From: Streptomyces sp. LUP30
GTDB taxonomy: Bacteria > Actinomycetota > Actinomycetes > Streptomycetales > Streptomycetaceae
Direction of reading: 5' to 3'
NCBI RefSeq assembly: GCF_001746365.1
Contig: NZ_MJAJ01000003.1
Coordinates: 64,251 to 128,250, forward strand
DNA: 64,000 nt
Of the stretch, positions 15,824 to 24,602 are shown piece after piece (position 1 is the stretch's first letter; each line of letters starts with the position of its first letter). The translations under genes and the position numbers were made by a program. The notes below the pieces were generated by a model, which worked only from the letters and a program-made list of their open reading frames with translations, made no database searches and was not told where the DNA came from.

Positions 15824-18724
15824 ATGACAGAGACGGCGAGCGGTCCGGCACGAGGTTCCCGAGCCAAGGGAGCCAAGAACGCCAAGGGCCTGCGCATCGA
15901 GCGCATCCACACGACCCCCGGAGTGCACCCTTACGACGAGGTTGCCTGGGAGCGTCGTGACGTCGTCATGACCAACTGGCGCGACGGCTCGATCAACTTC
16001 GAGCAGCGTGGCGTCGAGTTCCCCGACTTCTGGTCGGTGAACGCGGTCAACATCGTCACCAGCAAGTACTTCCGCGGTGCCGTGGGCACCCCCCAGCGCG
16101 AGACCGGCCTCCGGCAGCTGATCGACCGCATCGTGAAGACCTACCGGAAGGCCGGCGAGGACAACAGCTACTTCGCCTCGCCCGCCGACGCCGAGATCTT
16201 CGAGCACGAGCTGGCCTACGCCCTCCTGCACCAGATCTTCAGCTTCAACAGCCCCGTCTGGTTCAACGTCGGGACCCCGCAGCCCCAGCAGGTCTCCGCC
16301 TGCTTCATCCTGGCCGTCGACGACTCCATGGAGTCGATCCTCGACTGGTACAAGGAAGAGGGCATGATCTTCAAGGGCGGCTCCGGCGCCGGCCTGAACC
16401 TCTCCCGGATCCGCTCCTCCAAGGAGCTCCTCTCCTCCGGCGGCAACGCCTCCGGCCCGGTGTCGTTCATGCGCGGCGCCGACGCCTCCGCCGGCACCAT
16501 CAAGTCCGGTGGCGCCACGCGTCGCGCGGCCAAGATGGTCGTCCTCGACGTGGACCACCCGGACATCGAGGACTTCATCGCCACCAAGGTGAAGGAAGAG
16601 GAGAAGATCCGCGCCCTGCGCGACGCGGGCTTCGACATGGACCTGGGCGGGGACGACATCACGTCCGTCCAGTACCAGAACGCCAACAACAGCGTCCGGG
16701 TGAACGACGAGTTCATGACGGCCGTCGAGAACGGCGCCGAGTTCGGCCTGCGGGCCCGCATGACCGGCGAGATCATCGAGAAGGTCGACGCCAAGGCGCT
16801 GTTCCGCAAGCTCGCCGAGGCCGCATGGGCCTGCGCCGACCCGGGCATCCAGTACGACGGTGTGATCAACAACTGGCACACCTGCCCCGAGTCCGGCCGG
16901 ATCACCGCGTCGAACCCGTGCAGCGAGTACATGCACCTGGACAACACGTCCTGCAACCTCGCCTCGCTGAACCTGATGAAGTTCCTGAAGGACGACGGCA
17001 AGGGCACCCAGTCCTTCCAGGCGGACCGTTTCCAGAAGGTCGTCGAGCTCGTCATCACCGCGATGGACATCTCCATCTGCTTCGCGGACTTCCCGACCCA
17101 GAAGATCGGCGAGAACACCCGCGCGTTCCGCCAGCTCGGCATCGGCTACGCCAACCTCGGCGCCCTGCTGATGGCCACCGGCCACGCGTACGACTCCGAC
17201 GGCGGCCGCTCCCTGGCCGGCGCCATCACCTCCCTGATGACGGGCACGGCCTACCGTCGCTCCGCCGAGCTGGCCTCGGTCGTCGGCCCGTACGACGGTT
17301 ACGCCCGCAACGCGGACGCGCACAACCGCGTCATGAAGCAGCACTCGGACGCCAACGGGACGGCCGTCCGCATCGACGACCTGGACACCCCGGTCTGGGC
17401 CGCCGCCACGGAGGCCTGGCAGGACGTGCTGCGCCTCGGTGAGAAGAACGGTTTCCGAAACGCCCAGGCGTCCGTGCTCGCCCCGACCGGCACCATCGGT
17501 CTGGCGATGTCCTGCGACACCACCGGCGTCGAACCCGACCTCGCCCTGGTCAAGTTCAAGAAGCTCGTCGGCGGCGGCTCGATGCAGATCGTCAACGGCA
17601 CCGTTCCGCAGGCCCTGCGCCGCCTGGGTTACCAGGAGGAGCAGATCGAGGCGATCGTCGCCCACATCGCCGAGAACGGCAACGTGATCGACGCCCCCGG
17701 TCTCGCGCACGAGCACTACGAGGTGTTCGACTGCGCCATGGGCGAGCGGGCCATCTCGCCGATGGGCCACGTCCGCATGATGGCGGCGATCCAGCCCTGG
17801 ATCTCCGGCGCCATCTCCAAGACGGTCAACATGCCGGAGACGGCGACCGTCGAGGAGGTCGAGGAGATCTACTTCGAGGCCTGGAAGCTCGGCGTCAAGG
17901 CACTCGCGATCTACCGCGACAACTGCAAGGTCGGCCAGCCCCTCTCCGCCAAGACCAAGGAGAAGGAGAAGGCCGAGGTCACCGAGAAGGCCGAGGACAC
18001 GATCCGCACCGCGGTCGAGAAGGTCATCGAGTACCGCCCGGTCCGCAAGCGTCTGCCCAAGGGCCGTCCCGGCATCACGACCTCGTTCACGGTCGGCGGC
18101 GCCGAGGGCTACATGACCGCCAACTCCTACCCGGACGACGGTCTCGGCGAGGTCTTCCTGAAGATGTCCAAGCAGGGTTCGACCCTCGCCGGCATGATGG
18201 ACGCCTTCTCCATCGCGGTCTCCGTCGGCCTCCAGTACGGCGTGCCGCTGGAGACGTACGTCTCGAAGTTCACCAACATGCGCTTCGAGCCGGCCGGTAT
18301 GACGGACGACCCGGACGTGCGGATGGCGCAGTCGATCGTCGACTACATCTTCCGCCGCCTGGCGCTGGACTTCCTGCCCTTCGAGACGCGCTCGGCGCTC
18401 GGCATCCACTCCGCCGAGGAGCGTCAGCGTCACCTGGAGACCGGTTCCTACGAGCCGAACCTCGAGGAGGAGGACGTGGACGTCGAGGGCCTCGCCCAGT
18501 CCGCGCCCCGCCAGACGGACCTGAAGGCCGTCGCCACTCCGAAGGCCGAGGTCGAGGCGCCCCGACCGGTGCCGCAGCAGGCCCACACCAGCGCCGAACT
18601 GGTGGAGATGCAGCTGGGCATCCAGGCCGACGCCCCGCTGTGCTTCTCGTGCGGCACGAAGATGCAGCGGGCCGGCTCCTGCTACATCTGCGAGGGCTGC
18701 GGCTCCACCAGCGGCTGCAGCTAG
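15824..18724 (+). CDS. nrdJ: Class II (B12-dependent) ribonucleoside-diphosphate reductase NrdJ
   Basis: 966 residues; ATG 15824 with GGGAGG at 15814-15819. It reduces ribonucleotides with adenosylcobalamin, so works with or without oxygen. The 10-stranded barrel motifs are present: VSACFILAV (redox Cys), TASNPCSEY (Asn, thiyl Cys and Glu) and TSCNLASLN (second redox Cys). GGSGAGLNLSRIRSS and the phosphate loop VLAPTGTIGL are also typical. The C-terminal tail has CFSCG...CYICEGCG, a zinc-ribbon-like Cys cluster, then a terminal GCS redox motif for re-reduction. A Glu/Lys-rich linker lies near residue 710. Its length matches other Streptomyces NrdJ (about 960). Regulation by NrdR is implied by the upstream boxes; I see no B12 riboswitch here. 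Confidence 0.97.
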   Translation: MTETASGPARGSRAKGAKNAKGLRIERIHTTPGVHPYDEVAWERRDVVMTNWRDGSINFEQRGVEFPDFWSVNAVNIVTSKYFRGAVGTPQRETGLRQLIDRIVKTYRKAGEDNSYFASPADAEIFEHELAYALLHQIFSFNSPVWFNVGTPQPQQVSACFILAVDDSMESILDWYKEEGMIFKGGSGAGLNLSRIRSSKELLSSGGNASGPVSFMRGADASAGTIKSGGATRRAAKMVVLDVDHPDIEDFIATKVKEEEKIRALRDAGFDMDLGGDDITSVQYQNANNSVRVNDEFMTAVENGAEFGLRARMTGEIIEKVDAKALFRKLAEAAWACADPGIQYDGVINNWHTCPESGRITASNPCSEYMHLDNTSCNLASLNLMKFLKDDGKGTQSFQADRFQKVVELVITAMDISICFADFPTQKIGENTRAFRQLGIGYANLGALLMATGHAYDSDGGRSLAGAITSLMTGTAYRRSAELASVVGPYDGYARNADAHNRVMKQHSDANGTAVRIDDLDTPVWAAATEAWQDVLRLGEKNGFRNAQASVLAPTGTIGLAMSCDTTGVEPDLALVKFKKLVGGGSMQIVNGTVPQALRRLGYQEEQIEAIVAHIAENGNVIDAPGLAHEHYEVFDCAMGERAISPMGHVRMMAAIQPWISGAISKTVNMPETATVEEVEEIYFEAWKLGVKALAIYRDNCKVGQPLSAKTKEKEKAEVTEKAEDTIRTAVEKVIEYRPVRKRLPKGRPGITTSFTVGGAEGYMTANSYPDDGLGEVFLKMSKQGSTLAGMMDAFSIAVSVGLQYGVPLETYVSKFTNMRFEPAGMTDDPDVRMAQSIVDYIFRRLALDFLPFETRSALGIHSAEERQRHLETGSYEPNLEEEDVDVEGLAQSAPRQTDLKAVATPKAEVEAPRPVPQQAHTSAELVEMQLGIQADAPLCFSCGTKMQRAGSCYICEGCGSTSGCS

Positions 18725-18753
18725 GTCGTGCGGGCCGGGTCCGTGTGATCCGG

Positions 18754-18792
18754 CGAGGGCGGTGGAGCCGGTCTTCGGCTCCACCGCCCTCG
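18754..18792 (+). terminator. Strong hairpin after nrdJ
   Basis: CGAGGGCGGTGGAGCCG (18754-18770) pairs perfectly over 17 bp with 18776-18792, loop GTCTT. It lies 29 bases after the nrdJ stop and before the convergent TerD gene, so may serve both. Confidence 0.8.
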
Positions 18793-18821
18793 GCGTTCCC
18801 GCCCGTTCGTGACCGGCGCGT

Positions 18822-19355
18822 TCAGGAGCCGTGGACCTGGCCCATGACCCTGGTGAACGTCACCGGGTCGTCCTCGAAGCCGTGCACGCCCGAGTGGAAC
18901 GACCAGCTGTCGGACGTCTCGCGCACGAACTCCCCGACCGTCGCCGCGGTCGCGCCGAGGACGTCGCCGAAGTCACCCTCGTCCAGGACGGTGTAGCCCT
19001 CCCGTATGCGGTAGCCCGGGTTCAGCACCCCGACGAAGGTCCGGTGCTCGGGGTTCTGCTGGATGACTACGCCGAGGACCACGCGCGCGTACCGCGCGTC
19101 CAGACGGTCGAGCTCCAGCGTCATGACCTCGTCCCAGCCGAAGCCCTTGCCGTCCTTGCTGTCCCGGTTGAGATAGATCGTGCCGTCGGGCGAACGGCTG
19201 TCGAAGTGGACCACATAAGCAGGGTCGCCGTGCGGATCGCTCGCCAGGTAGGTCGCCGCCACGACGTCCAGGTCGGTGGGCGGCTGCCCCGCCGGACTGG
19301 GATCCCACTTCAGCGCCATCTCGATCTTGCGGATGCCCTTGTTGAGGCCGCTCAC
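18822..19355 (-). CDS. TerD-family protein
   Basis: 177 residues from GTG 19355, which has a strong GGGGAGGGG upstream on the minus strand. The core matches TerD: TDLDVVAATYLA, HFDSRSPDGTIYLNRDSK, GWDEVMTLELDRL, and FVGVLNPGYRI. TerD domains are beta-sandwich, calcium-binding stress proteins found in tellurite-resistance-type clusters; the role is still unclear, but several TerD paralogues affect differentiation in Streptomyces. It is a lone terD gene here, with no TerB/TerC partner nearby. Its start faces away from the DUF4937-like gene, so the 156-bp gap holds divergent promoters. Confidence 0.85.
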   Translation of the reverse strand: MSGLNKGIRKIEMALKWDPSPAGQPPTDLDVVAATYLASDPHGDPAYVVHFDSRSPDGTIYLNRDSKDGKGFGWDEVMTLELDRLDARYARVVLGVVIQQNPEHRTFVGVLNPGYRIREGYTVLDEGDFGDVLGATAATVGEFVRETSDSWSFHSGVHGFEDDPVTFTRVMGQVHGS

Positions 19356-19511
19356 CGGACTTCCCCTCCCCGATTCCCCGTTGCTGTCGCGCCCGAACGG
19401 GCCGTCCGCCAGGGCCGGTTGTCCATCCTGCCACGCGCGCGTGCAGCGTGGCAGCGGAGCACTGTGTACGAGAGTGACCAACGCCACGCCCGCTGGCCTT
19501 ACCATGGCGCG

Positions 19512-20117
19512 GTGCTGGTCAAGTGGATTCGCTGCACCGTGGTGGACCGCCGCGGTTTCGAACGGGGACAGCGAAAGTGGGCGGGGCTTCTGGGGGAGCC
19601 GGGATTTCGGGGACAGGGCGGGGGCTGGAGCAGGGCACGGCCCTCCGTCGCGCATGTCTTCACGTTCTGGGAGAGCCGCGCCTTCTACGACTCCTTCATG
19701 GCCCGCTCCCACGACCGGCTGGCGACGGCCCAGTCGGGCACCTTCAAGGACCCCCAGGTACGGCTGTTCGACTACCGCTTCGACGTCAAGACGGGCTTCG
19801 AGCCCCGGTTCACCGACTCCGACCTGGTGCGGGTCGCCCTCTGCCGGGTCCACGAGGAGCGCGCCGAGCACTTCACGCTGATGCAGGAGAAGGTGTGGAA
19901 CCCCGCGATGGCCGGCTCGCCCGGCATGATCCGCGGGCTGTTCGCCGAGGCGCCCGGTCCCGAGTTCCTCGTCCTGTCGATGTGGCGCTCGCAGGCCGAG
20001 CACGGCAAGTACCGGACGGAACGAGTGGAACGGCTTGCCCTGCGGGCGCAGACGGAGGCCGACGTCTCCTCCCTGACCGGCGACATCGTCGAGCTCGAGC
20101 CCGCCTGGACGGTATGA
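19512..20117 (+). CDS. DUF4937-like conserved protein
   Basis: 201 residues from GTG 19512 (start MLVKWIRCTV). The N-terminal half has VDRRGFERGQRKW and VFTFWESRAFYDSFM; the second half VRVALCRVHEERAEHF and FLVLSMWRSQAEHGKY. The two halves look like repeated dimeric alpha/beta barrel (antibiotic monooxygenase-like) units, in which the W/F-x-S/A-x-x-x-Y/H pattern recurs. I assign DUF4937 from memory of similar actinobacterial proteins; no activity is known. There is no SD; TACCAT at 19499-19504 could be a -10 for a leaderless mRNA. Confidence 0.7.
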   Translation: MLVKWIRCTVVDRRGFERGQRKWAGLLGEPGFRGQGGGWSRARPSVAHVFTFWESRAFYDSFMARSHDRLATAQSGTFKDPQVRLFDYRFDVKTGFEPRFTDSDLVRVALCRVHEERAEHFTLMQEKVWNPAMAGSPGMIRGLFAEAPGPEFLVLSMWRSQAEHGKYRTERVERLALRAQTEADVSSLTGDIVELEPAWTV

Positions 20118-20235
20118 GGCCGTCGCCGTCCGACGTGCGCCGTCCGTGGCCTTCCGGGACAGTATTTGTGTGACCTATGCCGTATGGAGGCCGTACGAGT
20201 GCTCGATCCGCCGTCGATCGATCTAGGGTCTTGGC

Positions 20236-20913
20236 ATGGCACGACCACGGCGCATCGTCCTTGTCCGGCACGGGGAGTCAACGGGCAATGTTGATGACAC
20301 CGTCTACGAGCGTGAACCCGACCACGCACTGGCCCTGACCGACCGGGGCCGCAGTCAGGCCGAGGAGACGGGAAAGCACCTGCGGGAGGTCTTCGGCCGC
20401 GAGCGGGTCAGCGTGTACGTGTCCCCCTACCGGCGCACGCACGAGACCTTGCAGGCCTTCCATCTTGATCCCGAGCTGATACGGGTCCGCGAGGAGCCCC
20501 GGCTGCGCGAGCAGGACTGGGGGAACTGGCAGGACCGCGACGACGTCCAGCTCCAGAAGACCTACCGCGACGCCTACGGGCACTTTTTCTACCGTTTCGC
20601 GCAGGGCGAGAGCGGAGCAGACGTCTACGACCGGGTCGGCGGCTTCCTGGAGAGCCTCTTCCGCAGTTTCGAGGCTCCCGACCACCCGCCGAACGTGCTG
20701 CTGGTGACCCACGGCCTGGCGATGCGCCTGTTCTGCATGCGCTGGTTCCACTGGACGGTCGCCGAATTCGAGTCCCTCGCCAACCCGGGGAACGCGGAGA
20801 TGCGGATGCTCGTTCTCCAGGACGACGACAGGTATGCCCTCGACCGGCCCTTCGACCGCTGGCGGGAACCGGCGCCCTATGGGATCACCGGGGACAGAGT
20901 GGGTGAAAGATGA
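20236..20913 (+). CDS. Histidine phosphatase family protein (phosphoglycerate mutase-like)
   Basis: 225 residues. The catalytic motif LVRHGEST (His about residue 10) and the second His in VTHGLAMRLF (about residue 159) are present, with YVSPYRRTHET providing the second Arg pocket. The family makes phospho-His intermediates and removes phosphate from small molecules or proteins; the substrate is not predictable. TAGGGT at 20223-20228 ends 7 bases before the ATG, so this transcript is probably leaderless. The stop overlaps the next start in ATGA (20910-20913), so it is translationally coupled to the ADP-ribosylglycohydrolase. Confidence 0.88.
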   Translation: MARPRRIVLVRHGESTGNVDDTVYEREPDHALALTDRGRSQAEETGKHLREVFGRERVSVYVSPYRRTHETLQAFHLDPELIRVREEPRLREQDWGNWQDRDDVQLQKTYRDAYGHFFYRFAQGESGADVYDRVGGFLESLFRSFEAPDHPPNVLLVTHGLAMRLFCMRWFHWTVAEFESLANPGNAEMRMLVLQDDDRYALDRPFDRWREPAPYGITGDRVGER

Positions 20914-21815
20914 CCGCTGACTCCGCTTCCGCCGGGCGCCTGGAACGCGCCCTGGCCAGCCTGCGCGGGCTCGCCGTGGGCGACGCCCTGGGCTCGCAGT
21001 TCTTCGTGCCGGTGAACTATCCGCTGCTGCAGCGCCGCGAGCTGCCGCCCGGTCCCTGGCAGTGGACCGACGACACCGAGATGGCCTGCTCCGTGGTGGC
21101 GGTCCTCGGCGCTCACGAACGCATCGACCAGGATGCCCTGGCCCGCTCCTTCGCCGAGCACCACGACTTCGACCGCGGTTACGGCCCCGCCGTCAACCGC
21201 CTGCTCAGACTGGTCAGGGAGGGCGCCGACTGGCGTGAGCTGTCGTCCGCCCTGTTCAAGGGGCAGGGGTCGTGGGGCAACGGCGCCGCGATGCGGATCG
21301 CCCCCCTGGGCGCGTGGTACGCGGGCGACCCCGAGCAGGCGACCCACCAGGCGGAGATCTCCGCCTACCCCACGCATCAGCACCGGGAGGCCGTGGTCGG
21401 GGCCATGGCCGTAGCCGCGGCCGCCGCGCTGGCAGGATCCCCGGGCGGGCCGCCCGGAGCCGAGGCCCTGCTCGACGGTGTCATCGCCCTGGTCCCGAAG
21501 AGCGCCGTGCGCGCGGGCCTGGGCCGTGCCCGGGACATGCTCGACTACGCCGACGCGGCCACGGTCGCGGCCGTGCTGGGCTGCGGCAGACGGACGTCGG
21601 CCCATGACACCGTGCCCTTCGCGCTCTGGTCGGCCGCTCGCGCCCTGGCCGACTACGAGACGGCGTTCTGGACGACGGCGCAGGTGGGCGGGGACGTGGA
21701 CACCACCTGCGCCATCGTGGGCGGGGTGCTCGCCGCGGGCAAGGCCGGGGCGCCTCCCAGCGCCTGGACGCAGCAGGTGGAGGACTTGCCGGGATGGCTC
21801 TTCTCGTCGGCGTGA
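20910..21815 (+). CDS. ADP-ribosylglycohydrolase (DraG/ARH) family protein
   Basis: 301 residues. The dinuclear-metal motifs of ARH/DraG enzymes are intact: GLAVGDALGSQFF, WTDDTEM (Thr-Asp-Asp), GSWGNGAAMRIAPLG and GGDVDTTCAIVGGVLA. The family removes ADP-ribose from proteins or hydrolyses ADP-ribosyl small molecules in the cytoplasm. It is coupled by a 4-base overlap to the upstream histidine phosphatase, suggesting a joint role, perhaps sequential clean-up of ADP-ribose phosphates or a phosphorylated nucleotide; this link is inference. The ATG is at 20910; GTGAAAG lies just upstream. Confidence 0.88.
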   Translation: MTADSASAGRLERALASLRGLAVGDALGSQFFVPVNYPLLQRRELPPGPWQWTDDTEMACSVVAVLGAHERIDQDALARSFAEHHDFDRGYGPAVNRLLRLVREGADWRELSSALFKGQGSWGNGAAMRIAPLGAWYAGDPEQATHQAEISAYPTHQHREAVVGAMAVAAAAALAGSPGGPPGAEALLDGVIALVPKSAVRAGLGRARDMLDYADAATVAAVLGCGRRTSAHDTVPFALWSAARALADYETAFWTTAQVGGDVDTTCAIVGGVLAAGKAGAPPSAWTQQVEDLPGWLFSSA

Positions 21816-21834
21816 GGCGAGAGCCGGGCGAAGG

Positions 21835-21856
21835 GACGGCCAGGTGACCGGCCGTC
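21835..21856 (+). terminator. Hairpin after the ADP-ribosylglycohydrolase gene
   Basis: GACGGCC (21835-21841) pairs with GGCCGTC (21850-21856), with GG/CC pairing extending into the loop, 20 bases after the stop. Confidence 0.55.
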
Positions 21857-22152
21857 GTGCGGCGCAGTGCGGGCCGCCCTGTCCAGGTCGCTTCCCGACC
21901 AGCCGTTGTGAACTCTGTGTGCTCATCAGGAACTCTGTGTGACGGTCGGGCGTTGTTCGGACGACCGCTGTGCGAGGTGTGCGGGCATGGCGGTCGGGAG
22001 AGTGAGCAACGGAGGGGGTGCGCGTGCGGTTCGTACTGTTCATGATCATGCTGTGGTCGTGCAGATGCCGTGCGGGCCGACCGGGGAGCGGGGGACGCGC
22101 CTCCATCGAGCGCAGTGGCGACATTCCGGGGCCGGCCCATGGCACCGTTCGG
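21857..22152. other. Intergenic stretch with a 12-bp direct repeat and a CATGATCATG palindrome
   Basis: This gap between the ADP-ribosylglycohydrolase and the convergent MFS gene has no convincing gene. It holds GAACTCTGTGTG twice (21910-21921 and 21930-21941, period 20) and the palindrome CATGATCATG (22041-22050) in a locally AT-richer stretch. A GTG at 22024 with GGAGGGGG upstream opens a frame starting VRFVLFMIM, but it runs on only as antisense to the MFS gene. Confidence 0.5.
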
Positions 22153-23700
22153 TCAGCCCGCCACGGGGGCCGCCGTGCCGGACAGCGCCTCCAGGTCGCT
22201 CTTGCGGACCCGGATCACGAACCAGGCCGTCGCCAGGGCGAGAACGGCCATCCCGGCAGCCGGGACGAAGGCCGACGAGATGCCGTGGGCGAGCACCTCG
22301 TGCCCCCAGGGCGCGGGCAGTTGATGCGTTGTGGCGAACTCGGCCTTCTGTTCCGCCGAGCCCTCGGCGAGGAACTTCGGCAGTTGCTTCTCCGCCTCGT
22401 CCTTGGCGGCCGTGCCGAAGACGGTCGTCAGGATGGACAGGCCGAGCGAACCTCCCACCTGCTGCATGGCGTTGAGCAGTCCGGATGCCGCGCCGGCCTC
22501 GTGCGGGGCGACACCCGCCACCGCGGTGACCGTCGCCGTCACGAAGTTCAGCCCCATGCCGAAACCGAAGATCAGCATCGGCCCGAGCACGCCGCCGACA
22601 TAGGAGCTGTCCGGGGTGATGAAGGCCTGCCAGGTGAGGCCGATCACCACCAGCGTGGCTCCGGCCACCATGAACGGCCTGGGGCCGAGGACCGGCAGGA
22701 ACCGCTGCGACAGACCTGCGCCGGCGGCGATGGCGAACGTGACGGGCAGGAACGCGAGACCGGCCTTGATGGGGCTGTAGCCCAGCACGTTCTGCACGAA
22801 GAGCACGATGTAGAAGAACATGCCGAACATGGCCGCGGCGAGGCTCAGCATGATCACGTACGTGCCGGAGCGGTTGCGGTCGGTGAACATCCTGAGCGGG
22901 GTGATCGGCTCCTTGGCGCGCCTCTCCGTGAACACGAAGGCGATCAGCAGGAGCAGTGCGGCTCCGAAGGCTCCGAGCGTCAGTCCGTCCCGCCAGCCTT
23001 CCTCCGCGGCCCTGATGAAGGCATAGACCAGAGAGGCCATGCCGGTCGTGGAGGTCAGCGCGCCGGCGATGTCGAAGCGCCCGGGGTGGCGCTCGGACTC
23101 GTTGATGTACATCGGCGCGAGCGAGGCGATGAGTATCCCGATGGGCACATTGACGAACAGCACCCAGCGCCAGTCGAGCCACTCGGTGAGCATGCCGCCG
23201 GCGAGCAGTCCGATGGCGCCGCCGCCCGCGGACACCGCGGCGAAGACGCCGAAGGCCCGGTTGCGTTCGGGGCCTTCGGGGAAGGTCGTGGTGATGAGCG
23301 CCAGCGAAGTCGGCGAGGCGATGGCGCCTCCCATGCCCTGCAGGGCCCGTGCGGCCAGCAACTGCCAGGGTTCCTGGGCCAGTCCGCCGAGCAGCGAGGC
23401 GAAGGTGAAGAGCAGGATGCCGGCCATGAACACCCGGCGTCGGCCGAGTATGTCGCCGGCGCGGGCGCCGAGCAGCAGCAGGCCGCCGAAGGTGAGCGTA
23501 TAGGCGCTGACCACCCAGGTGAGATCGGTGGTGCTGAATTTCAGTGCGCCTTGAATGTGCGGGAGGGCGATGTTCACAATCGTCGCGTCGAGGACCACCA
23601 TGAGTTGGCAGGCCGCGATGACGGCGAGTGCGATGCCCGGGTGTCCCGCACGCCGGGCAGAGCCCGGCTTCCGGTCTTGGATCAACTGAGAGGTTGTCAC
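22153..23700 (-). CDS. MFS multidrug exporter, DHA2 (EmrB/QacA) type
   Basis: 515 residues from GTG 23700, with about 14 hydrophobic segments, the DHA2 number. The loop 2-3 motif A is GARAGDILGRRRVFMAG and motif C-like VSAGGGAIGLLAGG follows in helix 5; Asp/Thr-rich DATIVNIALPHIQ in helix 1 is typical of this family. Such antiporters use the proton gradient to expel lipophilic drugs. It is divergent from a TetR regulator, with two near-identical palindromes between them, so expression is very likely repressed by that TetR and induced by a ligand. The substrate is unknown; the last 30 residues are hydrophilic. Confidence 0.92.
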   Translation of the reverse strand: MTTSQLIQDRKPGSARRAGHPGIALAVIAACQLMVVLDATIVNIALPHIQGALKFSTTDLTWVVSAYTLTFGGLLLLGARAGDILGRRRVFMAGILLFTFASLLGGLAQEPWQLLAARALQGMGGAIASPTSLALITTTFPEGPERNRAFGVFAAVSAGGGAIGLLAGGMLTEWLDWRWVLFVNVPIGILIASLAPMYINESERHPGRFDIAGALTSTTGMASLVYAFIRAAEEGWRDGLTLGAFGAALLLLIAFVFTERRAKEPITPLRMFTDRNRSGTYVIMLSLAAAMFGMFFYIVLFVQNVLGYSPIKAGLAFLPVTFAIAAGAGLSQRFLPVLGPRPFMVAGATLVVIGLTWQAFITPDSSYVGGVLGPMLIFGFGMGLNFVTATVTAVAGVAPHEAGAASGLLNAMQQVGGSLGLSILTTVFGTAAKDEAEKQLPKFLAEGSAEQKAEFATTHQLPAPWGHEVLAHGISSAFVPAAGMAVLALATAWFVIRVRKSDLEALSGTAAPVAG

Positions 23701-23724
23701 GGTGAGTCCCCCACAAGAGCGTTA

Positions 23725-23790
23725 GTGAACGATGGCGTTCACTGGCCCGTCAAAGGTAGTGAGTTCCTCGTAGTGAACGCAAGCGTTCAC
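23725..23790. promoter_or_regulatory. Twin palindromic operators for the TetR regulator
   Basis: GTGAACGATGGCGTTCAC (23725-23742) and GTGAACGCAAGCGTTCAC (23773-23790) share the form GTGAACGNNNGCGTTCAC-like arms; the first has one arm mismatch, the second is perfect. Centres are 48 bp apart. They lie between the divergent MFS and TetR genes, one nearer each promoter. Confidence 0.85.
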
Positions 23791-23884
23791 TTGTGGCGTC
23801 GTCCCCTGGCGAGTCCTCCGCCGCTGCCGCCCGGAACCTCTCCCTGCCCCCTCCCCGTACTTTCTGCTCGCTGGAGACACTCAG

Positions 23885-24508
23885 ATGGTTACTTCGCGCT
23901 GGACGGCCGCCCCCGCTCCGGCGGCCTCTCCTCGCCGGCGCGGCGCCGTGCTCGAACGTGCGATTCTCGATGCCGCGCTGGAGCAGCTGGGCACCGTCGG
24001 CTGGAACGGCCTGACGATGGAAGGCGTCGCGGCCGGCGCCCAGACCGGGAAGGCCGCCGTCTATCGCCGCTGGCCCTCCAAGGAGGACCTCGTCGCGGAG
24101 GCCCTGCGGGCGGGACTGCCGCGACTGGAGGGCGCCCCTGATCGGGGGAGCGTGCGTGAGGACCTGCTGGCGCTGTGCCGAGACGCGCGCGACGCGATGT
24201 TCTCCCGCCCGGGACTGGCGCTGCGCTCAGTGATTCACGAATGCGATCCACTCCAGGCGGAGCGCTTCCAGGTCCTGATCTTCGAGGGCGTGGTCGAGCC
24301 GACGGTCAGGCTCCTGCATGGCGTCATCAGCAGGGGAATCGAGCGGGGAGAGGTGCGAGCCGACGCGGCGAACAGTTACGTCTTCGACGCCATTCCGGCC
24401 ATGATGATGTACCGCTCGAAAATATGCGCCTGCGAATGGGAGGATGCCGAGCTCGAGGAGATGGTGGACCGGCTCATGCTGCCCCTGCTCCGGCCGGGCG
24501 CGTCCTGA
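23885..24508 (+). CDS. TetR-family repressor of the adjacent MFS exporter
   Basis: 207 residues. The TetR helix-turn-helix is at about residues 24-70: AILDAALEQLGTVGWNGLTMEGVAAGAQTG followed by the recognition region KAAVYRRWPSKEDLVAEAL. The C-terminal ligand domain (TetR_C11-like; FEGVVEPTVRLL, AIPAMMMYRSKI) is all-helical. Its start is 94 bp from the second of two 18-bp palindromes shared with the divergent MFS gene, which makes it a local repressor of the exporter and itself. The ligand is unknown, probably an exporter substrate. ATG 23885 was chosen since it directly precedes the HTH with a short basic lead. Confidence 0.92.
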   Translation: MVTSRWTAAPAPAASPRRRGAVLERAILDAALEQLGTVGWNGLTMEGVAAGAQTGKAAVYRRWPSKEDLVAEALRAGLPRLEGAPDRGSVREDLLALCRDARDAMFSRPGLALRSVIHECDPLQAERFQVLIFEGVVEPTVRLLHGVISRGIERGEVRADAANSYVFDAIPAMMMYRSKICACEWEDAELEEMVDRLMLPLLRPGAS

Positions 24509-24602
24509 GCGCGCTGTCGACGCCGATGCGACCGGCCCGCGAGAGAGTCGGTGCCGACCGGGGTGTCGCGACCGGATCGGGGCGGCGTAATCTAGGGGCG
24601 CC

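Noticed and set aside
22018..22152. Short hydrophobic leader-like peptide (VRFVLFMIM start) behind GGAGGGGG
   Set aside because: The frame does not stop early but runs antisense through the MFS gene; no regulatory feature nearby supports a leader peptide.
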